Shown one piece after another: positions 55,767 through 64,000 of a DNA stretch of 64,000 nucleotides. Numbering within the stretch: the stretch's first letter is position 1; each line of letters starts with the position of its first letter. The DNA comes from Adiantum capillus-veneris (taxonomy: Eukaryota > Streptophyta > Polypodiopsida > Polypodiales > Pteridaceae). The position numbers and the translations under genes are program-made. The stretch lies in NCBI GenBank assembly GCA_014529385.2, contig CM043958.1, positions 76,546,669 to 76,610,668 on the forward strand. Direction: 5' to 3'. Below the pieces are notes generated by a model, which saw nothing but the letters and a program-made list of their open reading frames with translations, did no database searches and was not told the DNA's origin.

Positions 55767-57760
55767 GAGGCGATGCTCTTGGAAACACAACGACCATGGG
55801 GATGAAGATTTAAATTGGAAATTGGAGCTTTTGAAATCCTCTTGGTGGAACAACAATTGACAACCACGAAGATCCTGTTGATCAATCATTACACTCAGCG
55901 GCTCAGCCCAAAAGGCGCAACAAATCAGGCATGGGAACCTTGTTTTGCCCCACACTGTCGCCCTCTCTCTTCTGCCACTTGTCGGCATCATCAAAGCTGT
56001 TTTCACTACAGTATTGTGTACTAAGCATGGGCTCTTCTCGCCTTCCAAGGCTTTCGACAAACCTGCAGAGTACACACAAGGGGGCTGCGAAGGATCGACA
56101 CATCTGCAGAGCAGAGACATGCAGACAATGAGATTTCTGCCTCCCTGCAGCAACTCGCCATCAACCCGAAACTCCCTACAGGCTCGCACACTTAGTGCAA
56201 GCAATATGAGGTGGCCCCCTTAACCACTCGGGCAAACTTCGGGTGCACGGAACTGCTGTCTTCTGACGGCTCTCAGCCACAACTTTTTCACTCCCTTTTA
56301 CCCATAAAAAGAGGCTGTTAACCTCTTGACCACCCAATATGCATATTTTTGGCCGCTCGAGCTGCATTGCCATTAAATTTTAGCTCTGCCCCCCACTCAC
56401 CTCAAATTCATGGTCACCCACGAGTGTTCGAGAAAAAATGTGTCTTAGCTCAATATAGTGCCATTTTAATTTCGAACAAAGGCCATTTTAGGGCATAGAG
56501 CAAAGGATATATTTTACCCCAAAATCGAGAAAAAAAAATATTGTAAAAACCCGAAAAAATAAACCTAATTTTCTAAAATTTCCTCTTGGAAAATTCAAGG
56601 AAAGGAAATTTGTATGTTGGAAAAATGAACTTCTTTTTCCACACATTGTTCATTTGCAAGCTTTATTTCTAGTTTTAAAATCCCAGAAGATATCCATTTT
56701 TCCTTAGCCACCCATCCTTGCTACTTCTCGACCATTGAGACAATTGGTTAACTGTCTATGGCGCCTAGGTCATACTTGCATTAGCTGTCCGACTACCAAT
56801 CAAAGAAGAATATAGATATAGCTTTTAAGATCCTTTCGACCGGGATCTTCCAAAACATTGTAGGAAATCCCTACAACTTCGAGAAACTTTTCACCAAATT
56901 ATAATTTTTTTAAAGAAAACCAAGTGATCTTATACATGAATAATTCTCACAAGGAGTTGGATTCAAAGTTTTCTTATTTCCTATAAGTAGAAGTGCACAA
57001 CAATCAGCTAATCTGGACATTCAACTAGCTGAAGATTAAGTGGACAAAAACCTTCCTTGAACACGATGATAATTATCATCAACCTCAATTATTTCATAGA
57101 CAGTAATTTTAAAAATTGTGTTTATGTCACAATATGATTACCCTGAATATTTTTACATTTACTGATACAAATGACAAGACCCACTTTCATTTCTTTTATA
57201 TTACACATGAAGAATTTTTAGGTAATTTATTCGGTTATAACAAACTCATTGCATCTAGTCTGAACATGATCGATCCAATTTCATCAAGAGCCACACCAAT
57301 GGGACACACATTGACTACATGGTATATAAAGTGTCCATATTCATAGATGATTGTTAAATTGGATTCCTGCATATGGAGCACTCATCCATCATACCTAAAC
57401 TACTATTTAATATTTTCCCTTACTAATTATGCTTCAATGCTAGAACTTTCTATAACTACTAATCAAGATTAAGCAGTCTTGGGTTGAGGTATTCTTTGAC
57501 AGGTACTCTGACAACTAATGCTGAGGAACATGGCCTCCAATTTTCATCATGCCATGCCAAGGATGATCTCACCACAAGTCTACATATCAAATAAATTCCC
57601 TTGGAACCTCTCCACTCGATAAGCTGCCACATTGGGTTTGTTTTGGTCATATGACATCTTGATGTGTGTTTCTGCATATGATTGTTCACTTCTGTAAGTT
57701 CCTCTCCCTTCTATCTGTTTAGAACAACATTTGTTGACATTCATTCATGATAATAATCAG
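55767..57760 (+). other. Truncated or non-coding retroelement body and flanking sequence
   Basis: No gag or pol homology follows the primer site: the sequence from 55767 has only short frames. The 190-codon minus ORF at 55632-56204 spans the LTR end and primer site and is not credible. From 56130 to 56340 the minus strand contains tRNA-like pieces: GCCCGAGTGGTTAAGG (56236-56251 region) and a second TGGTCAAGAGGTTAA (about 56318), possibly SINE heads. 56400-57760 shows AT-rich sequence with no recognised gene. Confidence 0.4.
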
Positions 57761-57779
57761 TTGTTATCATTAATGGATC

Positions 57780-58651
57780 ATTACGTTGTTGGTAAACAAG
57801 CAAACTGGAACACCTCTATAGCGATGTCACCCAAGAGCGTTGAAAGAGAACTACAAGACACCAAAATCTTTGCAAAATCCTTTTGAAACACCACAAGTCC
57901 AATAGGAGTAGACCCTTGGGAATTTACTAGCCGTCGCCCACCCAAGAGACTATGTCACATAGGAGCAAAACCATGTCAAAGCACGGATTTACAGCACACG
58001 CCGACCAATGCATATGAAGACAAGAGCCTCTCCTTTCACAATCAAACATCACAAACCCACAAATTCAACATCAATTCCACAATTCATAGATACATGCCCT
58101 CGGAATCTGTCTACACACAATTTGCCACTAGGCTGCCATAGCCATAACCCTGCAGAGAACTAGTCGTAACCTGATGAGCACAACTCTAATTGGGGCACTT
58201 TAAAGCTTGAGAGAAAGCTTGAAAAATGACTGGTGAGAAAGCTGAAGATGACTAAAATTGATTCCATATGCCCCCATGAGCAAAATTGACGCGAACAGAG
58301 AGCTGTCCCAGCACGACTACACGTAGAGAAGGCTAGTCGGGGCAAAAAGCTGCATCCAAGAGCACCAAGGAGACAGAACGAGCTAAAACCTGCAAATTTC
58401 TGATCTTTGGCTCAAATTTGTTTAGTTTGTACATGAGTTTTAGTTATATACAAGGCTCACTTCAAAAAACTCACTCACGGGCACTTACAGTAGCCCGACA
58501 GCTGTCACTAGACTAGCGACTTGCAGTGCATGTACATGTGCTTGCTAAAGCAAGATAAAAAACCCACAAAAATAAAGCTCACACGTCCTTTTGACATCGG
58601 GCGTCATGTCCGTATGTACAAATTTACAAAAAACGGGGTGTCAGAAATGCG
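57780..58651 (-). repeat. Candidate 3' LTR region of the Tat-type element
   Basis: On the minus strand the sequence downstream of the Tat pol begins TGTTGGGCGCATTTCTGACA (58655 downward), a plausible LTR start. The segment is non-coding and lies where the 3' LTR should be. No purine tract is obvious before it and no second copy is in the window, so the boundaries are guesses. Confidence 0.35.
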
Positions 58652-58685
58652 CCCAACATAGTTTGCCACACCTGAGGCTGCTAGA

Positions 58686-61600
58686 TCATTCATGATCAGC
58701 AGCACAAAAGAGATCCTGTAAACCACATGAGGGAGTCTTCAACTCATATTCATCATTAACCACATGATCAAAAAATTCTTCAGAAGAAGGCTCATCCTCA
58801 ATCACAGTCATCAACCTTGCAATATACTTCTTCAACCTGTAGCCATTCACACGTGCTTTATGCGGGGTACCATCCAAGTCAGCAAGCTGATATGTGCCAT
58901 TCGGAAACCTATTTAAGACCAAGAAAGGACCTTGCCACTTGATTTGAAATTTCTTTTGAAAAGTGCTATCAAGCTTACTATTGTAACGAAGCACCATGTC
59001 ACCCTTCTTGATGTCCTTGTTCTTTACCTTCTCATTTACCTTTGCTTGACTCTTCTTCAAGACCTGCTCATAATGCTCAAAGGCTAACACCCTATCCAAT
59101 TGTACACATTGCAAATATAAAAGTCTTTCCTTGAATGCATCCTTGGGCTCTTCTTCAAGCTTTAGCATCATCTTCAAGGATGGTATCTCCACTTCAATAG
59201 GAAGTAAAGCCTCTTTGCCAAAAACTAGATGGAAGGGAGAAAAACCAGTACCTGATTTGATGGCAGTCCTATAAGCCCATAGAGCACAAGGTAGCTCTAA
59301 ATCCCAAGTCTTCACATTGTTTCTTGTCATTTTTCAAGCATCCTTATGAGCTCTCCATTAAACCTTTCATTCATGCCATTGCATTGGGGATAATATGGAG
59401 TAGTAAACCTGCGATGCACATGAAGCTTTTCACATAGATAATCCACCAACTCTCCCCTGAAACCTGGACCCTTGTCAGAAAGTAACTCCAATGGCATGCC
59501 AAATTTGCAGCAAATATCTTCATATATAAATAAGGAAACATCTTTACTCGTGATGTGCTTGACAGCTTTGGCTTCGGCCCACCTGGATAGATAGCCAACA
59601 GTAATAAGTATGTAACATTTGCCTCTAGCTGTCATAGGTAGAGGACCTATTGCATCAATACCCCACTTCTCAAACACATCATAAGCCACAATGGTGCCTC
59701 TAATTTTTGATTTGAGAACCCTATTTTCCATGCTTTGACACTCTTTACAAGACTTGCACCAATGATGAACATCACGTTGAACACTTGGCCACACATAGCC
59801 CTCGTGCAAGACTTTATGCAAAGTGATCTTTGCAGCAAAGTGACCACCACAAGAACCCTCATGATTCTCCTCTAAAATTTTTTAAATTTCCTCTTTCCAA
59901 GGCACTTTTCTCATCACAAGGTCAGCCCCCTTCATATACAAGGCATCACCAAGTAGCACATACCTTTTGGCACGACGTAGGAAGGCGTACTTTTTTGGCT
60001 TTTCCAACTCTGATGGAAGCTTACCTGTTTGTAGAAACTCTTCCTCCCTCTCTAAAGCTTTCCTACCCAAATAAAGAGGAGAATCAGCCCTTATCACATA
60101 CAATTGCCCAATTGAAGCTTGCGTTGCACCATGTGCTTCTTCATTTTGAGACCTGTCCACATGCCTTAAACTCCAAGATTCAAAATGCTTAAGCAGATTC
60201 TTCACTTGAAAACACATATTTTTCAGCCTTGGATTCTTACTTTGCCACACCCCAAGTACTTGATTCACCACCAAAAGAGCATCACCTCTTACCCTCACAC
60301 GACGGATGCCAAGCTCAAGGCAAAGGTTGAGACCTTTCTCCAAAGTAGCATACTCAGCTTCATTGTTGCTTTGTGCTGTAAGCTTCAAACTCCTTTTAGT
60401 TACAAAAGCACCTTGAGGATCATAAACTACCACACCTCCTAAAGATTCACCATGTGCTTTCCTGTAAGAGCCATCAAAAAACAATAGATATGCATTGTCT
60501 ATGTCAGGAGCTTCCATGTGTTGCTTCTTCACTGCATCCTCCTTAAGAAGAAGAGGGCTTTCCTTATAGGTAAGAAAATCAGCCAATGTAGCCCTTGTAC
60601 TCTCCTCAACAAGAAAAGAGAATTGGAATTCCTGTAGCTCCACAATCCACTTCTTGAGCCTCTTTGACAAAGTAGGGCTATTCACCAATTGAGGTAGAAG
60701 AGTGTAGCTAGTGAGGAATGTGAATGGTTTAGGGAGAAGGTAGTGCCTAAACCTTCTACATGCATAAATCAAACTCACCATAATGAGCTCCACCTCAGTA
60801 TAGCCTCTCTCCACCTCTAGCTTCACCCTGCTAGCACAATAGGGCTTCATGTAGTGGGAATTGTTACCTCGTTGAAGAAGCATAGCTCCAATAGCATCCT
60901 TACCTACTGATGGATTCACATAAAAATCCTTATCCCAATTAGGAGCTTGCATAGCAGGAAGAGAACCAAGAACCTCTTTGATACCTTGAAAAACCTCTCC
61001 ACATTTATTTGTCCATTGTAGAGGATCCAACCTTGCTACTTGTTGTAGAGGATAAAGAAGTTGAGAGGACAAAGGAATGAACCTTGCCATATACTTCACC
61101 TTTTGAATAAAAGTAGAAAGTTGCTTTGTATATTTAGGTGATGGGAGGAGCACCAAAGCCTTCACTTTGCCAGGATCCGTTTCAATTCCATTCTCTGAGA
61201 TCATATGCCCCAAAAACTTCACTCTTGGTTGAGCAAGATGACATTTCTTTGGGTTGAGTTGACCTCCACTTTCATCATATTGCTTCAATGCCATCCCAAG
61301 CTTTGCACAATGATCATTTCTAGAGCTATAAACACAAAAGTCATCAATAAGATCCTTCACAAACTTGCCAAGAAAGGGAGAGAACACCTTGTTGACACGC
61401 TTTTGATACCACGCACAACCATTCATAAAACCAAAAGGAAGCACACAATAACAAAAGCATCCCCATGGCGTGATAAATGTGGTCTTCTTTCGATCTTACA
61501 AAGCCAAGGAGAGCTGAAAATATCTAGAGAATCCGTCACATACGCTATACCTCTCATGCCCTGCAATAGAATCAAGCATGTCATCTATGAAAGGAAGAGG

Positions 61601-62375
61601 GTATGGATCCCTCTTCATGGCTGCGTTTAGAGGCTTAAAATCAACACATATCCTCCACTTTCTATCCTTCTTGGGTGTGACAACAACAGGACTCACCCAT
61701 TCTGCAGTGCTCACAGGACATATGAAACCTGCTTCAAGAAGCTTGTCTACCTCTTCCTTTAAAGCATTAAGTTGTACCTGTCCCATTCTCCTTAGCTTTT
61801 GGCGTACGGGCTGAGATCCTTCCTTGATTGGAATTTGGATTTCCTCTCCCTTAAAGCCTCTAATCTCCTCATAAGAAGTGATGAATAAATGGGGAAATTG
61901 TTGTATCATATGTAGGTACTCACCCTTCTCATGACTAGTCAAGTCGGAAGACAACATACATTGTATCAGCTCCTGTTTGACATTAGGTTGAACTTTGGGT
62001 TGCATCAGCTCTTCAATTTGCTCATAAGGACCAGAGATACCCTCATTCTCCATAAGGCCAAGAAATATTTGTTTCTCATCATGCTCTTCTTCAAGAAACA
62101 AGGAGGAAACATCTAGATCACTATCGCTGCTATCTTCCACTTCACTGCCCTCATCCCCATTGTCTTCTTCTTCACTTGAGTACTCTTCTTCATCACTTTT
62201 CTCATCAAAATCAGCATCCAAAGATTGCTTTCTAGCCATGTCAAACCTCTTCTTATCACCCCTTCTATTGTAGAGAGTGATGGTACCATGTCCCCAATCC
62301 TGTATAGCTTTGGTTGCCTGTAACCATGGTCTTCCAAGGATGAGAGGGAAAGCACTGAAGTCGCGGAGCGGAGCG
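58686..62375 (-). pseudogene. Tat-type Gypsy pol with dual RNase H
   Basis: Order on the minus strand: protease end (FPLILGRPWLQATKA), an acidic linker (DEKSDEEEYSSEEEDN), RT (PVVVTPKKDRKWRICVDFK, YSVCDGFSRY, LPFGFMNG, KDLIDDFCVYS), RNase H 1 (FYVNPSVGKDAIGAMLLQ), RNase H 2 (LLFFDGSYRKAHGE, NNEAEY, RGDALLVVNQ, HVDRSQNEEAH), integrase (zinc site GGHFAAKITLHK ... CKSCKECQ; WGIDAIGPL, LLSDKGPGF, MNERFN) and a tail (KIKWQGPFLVLNRF-like). RNase H 1 has lost catalytic residues (VNPS for D, SYT for DHQ) while RNase H 2 keeps D, E, D. The extra RNase H is known from Tat-lineage Gypsy. Only two in-frame TAA codons (61496-61498, 59882-59884) and one frameshift at about 59328 interrupt pol. The 5' end is cut by the Copia E LTR. 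Confidence 0.9.
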
Positions 62376-62572
62376 TGGGTCGACTCTCTCTCTCACACAC
62401 ACACACAGCTTACACAGTACACAGTACGCAGAGATCTGTTAGAAGGGTTATCTCTCAATTCCTTAGTATTCACAAAGAATATGTTAGTATAAACAAAGAG
62501 TTAGAGGTAAGTGAGTTAGGCGGGCGGCCGGCCATATCCGCATAAGAGGCCACTTGGGCTTTAATCCCAACA
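62376..62572 (-). repeat. 3' LTR of Copia E
   Basis: On the minus strand the LTR begins TGTTGGGATTAAAGCCC, directly after a purine tract (AAGTGGGAGGT, 62573-62583), and ends near GTCGACCCA at 62376, about 197 bp. The plus-strand sequence before it is GAGCG, a candidate target duplication within the Tat protease region. A short CA repeat and TC run lie near its end (62385-62405). Confidence 0.72.
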
Positions 62573-62583
62573 ACCTCCCACTT
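62573..62583 (-). other. Polypurine tract of Copia E
   Basis: AAGTGGGAGGT on the minus strand immediately precedes the LTR start TGTTGGG, as expected for plus-strand priming in Copia elements. Confidence 0.75.
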
Positions 62584-62656
62584 AAAGTCCAATGTGGCAC
62601 TTTAAGTAACTGTAAATCTATGAACATAAATGTACAAAGATTTACATGGTTGCCAT

Positions 62657-64000
62657 CTATCCAATGCCCAATAACTCACGACAATGCACAAAGCCCTCTC
62701 CTGGAAGTCCCTTTGTGAGTAGATCAGCAGGATTGTCCTTGGTGTGGATCTTCAGCAGTTGTATCTGCTTGTCTTCAAGTACTTCCCTAATGAAGTGATA
62801 CTTCACATCAATATGCTTAGTCTTCGAATGGAACACTGGATTCTTTGCCAATTGTATAGCACTTTGACTATCACAATATAACTCTGGCATATCTGCATTG
62901 ATTCCCAAGTCTGCAACCAATCTACCAAGCCAAATAGCTTCTTTGCATGCCTCATTTGCTGCAACATACTCAGCTTCTGTAGTAGACTGCGTAACACAAT
63001 CTTGTAATCGAGATCGCCATGATATGGCACCTCCAGCCAATGTAAAGACATAGCCTGATGTAGATCTCCTCTTATCCAAGTCTCCTGCATAATCTGAGTC
63101 AGTGTATCCTCTGACACTCAAATCCTGACTACCATAGCATATGCGCATACTCTTTGTATGTTTTAAGTATCTCATGATACCTGTCACTGCCTCCCAATGT
63201 TTCTTGCCGGGATTTGACATATATCTGCTAACCACTCCCACTGCAAATGCAATATCCGGACGTGTAGCAATCATTGCATACATCAAACTACCCACTGCAG
63301 ACGCATATGGAATCTTATCCATTTCAGCCTTTTCTTCCTCAGACACAGGACAATCTTGTTTGCTAAGTTTCACATATGGTGGCAATGGAACACTCAATGC
63401 CTTTCCCTTCTCCATATTGAAACGTTGCAAAACCTTGTCAATATACTCTGTTTGAGATAACCAAATCAACTTCTTTGATTTGTCTCTCTCAATGCGCATA
63501 CCAAGTATATGACTTGCCTCACCCATGTCTTTCATGTCAAACGATTTTGCCATCTTTGACTTCAAAGCTGAAATTTCTTCCAAGTGTTTGCCAGCAATCA
63601 ACATGTCATCCACATACAAAATAAGGATCAGCCAACTGCCATCCTTAGCCTTCTTTGTATATAGACAGTGATCGAACTCACTACGTTTGTAGCCTTGAGA
63701 AAGCATAAACTGGTGGAACTTATGGTACCATGCCCTCGGTGATTGTTTTAAGCCATAAAGACTCTTTAACAACTGGCATACCAAATGTTCCATGCCTTTC
63801 TCAACAAACCCTTCTGGCTGCTGCATGTAAATTTCCACATCTAAATCACCATGCAAGAATGCTGTCTTGACATCCATTTGGTGCAACACCAAATCCAATA
63901 TAGCAACCAATGCAAGAAAGCATCTCAATGTAGTCATCTTGACCACTGGAGAGAAGACTTCATCAAAGTCAATGCCTTGTTCTTGCTTAAAGCCCTTGGC
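62657..64000 (-). CDS. Copia E RT-RNase H, intact partial ORF
   Basis: One open frame of 448 codons enters at the window edge and stops at 62657. It starts AKGFKQEQGIDFDEVFSPVV, then MDVKTAFLHGDLDVEIYMQQ, LVCQLLKSLYGLKQSPRAWY, the catalytic LYVDDMLIAG, PYASAVGSLMYAMIATRPDI, and RNase H with YTDSDYAGDLDKRRSTSGY, STTEAEYVA, LYCDSQSAIQLAKN and TKHIDVKYHFIRE. All RT and RNase H catalytic residues appear intact, the frame is unbroken, and it ends 85 bases before the LTR. The element copies its RNA to DNA. The RT resembles the Tork/Tnt1-like group. Gag, protease, integrase and the 5' LTR lie beyond the window, so activity cannot be judged. Confidence 0.95.
   Translation of the reverse strand, partial: AKGFKQEQGIDFDEVFSPVVKMTTLRCFLALVAILDLVLHQMDVKTAFLHGDLDVEIYMQQPEGFVEKGMEHLVCQLLKSLYGLKQSPRAWYHKFHQFMLSQGYKRSEFDHCLYTKKAKDGSWLILILYVDDMLIAGKHLEEISALKSKMAKSFDMKDMGEASHILGMRIERDKSKKLIWLSQTEYIDKVLQRFNMEKGKALSVPLPPYVKLSKQDCPVSEEEKAEMDKIPYASAVGSLMYAMIATRPDIAFAVGVVSRYMSNPGKKHWEAVTGIMRYLKHTKSMRICYGSQDLSVRGYTDSDYAGDLDKRRSTSGYVFTLAGGAISWRSRLQDCVTQSTTEAEYVAANEACKEAIWLGRLVADLGINADMPELYCDSQSAIQLAKNPVFHSKTKHIDVKYHFIREVLEDKQIQLLKIHTKDNPADLLTKGLPGEGFVHCRELLGIG

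Noticed and set aside
55632-56204. 190-codon minus-strand ORF as a gene
   Set aside because: It overlaps the LTR end and tRNA primer site of a plus-strand element and has no recognised domain.

Overview
The window is eukaryotic, almost certainly from a land plant with a large, repeat-rich genome. The evidence is a UDP-glycosyltransferase with the plant PSPG box and a GT-AG intron, and plant-type Copia, chromodomain Gypsy and Tat-type Gypsy retrotransposons primed by initiator Met-tRNA. There are also CACTA and hAT DNA transposons and many long microsatellites. I cannot resolve the lineage (fern, lycophyte, gymnosperm or angiosperm) from sequence alone. No bacterial operon, CRISPR array, rRNA or clear functional tRNA gene was seen.

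Layout. 1-2818: 5' end of a minus-strand LTR element (gag start, primer site, 1.59-kb LTR), with a 721-bp solo Copia LTR nested in the LTR. 2.96-7.1 kb: a decayed hAT transposase and a decayed protein-kinase-like gene, each split by a copy of the same 247-bp hAT-type MITE. 7.68-7.85 kb: a compound microsatellite. 8.4-10.9 kb: Copia A, internally deleted and cut by a chromodomain Gypsy (Gypsy-1, 10.9-15.6 kb), which itself holds a third 247-bp MITE. 15.6-22.5 kb: a scrambled block with an inverted ~0.9-kb repeat, a decayed Copia gag-integrase (Copia D) and a separate Copia RT fragment. 22.87-27.5 kb: a CACTA-like transposon carrying an array of four long palindromes, minisatellites and a transposase-associated zinc-binding remnant. 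27.5-32.9 kb: mostly non-coding, with interleaved inverted repeats at 30 kb. 32.9-34.3 kb: Copia B fragment. 35.3-43.6 kb: a degenerate ~175-bp tandem repeat split by Copia C, which keeps both 229-bp LTRs. 45.25-47.54 kb: the only recognisable host enzyme gene, a two-exon UGT with one internal stop. 47.5-51.2 kb: sparse sequence with a tRNA-like SINE head and a fourth MITE. 51.2-55.0 kb: Gypsy-2, cut by another LTR (55.0-55.75 kb) with its primer site. 58.7-62.4 kb: a well-preserved Tat-type Gypsy pol with two RNase H domains. 62.4-64.0 kb: the intact 3' end of a Copia element (Copia E) inserted into the Tat protease region and running off the window.

The genes do not form a pathway. The window records nested insertions: Copia E is younger than the Tat element, Gypsy-1 younger than Copia A, the third MITE younger than Gypsy-1, and the 55-kb LTR younger than Gypsy-2. 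The most unusual signals are the palindrome array inside the CACTA element, the constant-length MITE family with clean 8-bp duplications and an empty site, interleaved inverted repeats near 30.2 kb, and several precise tandem duplications inside LTRs and retroelement coding sequence.
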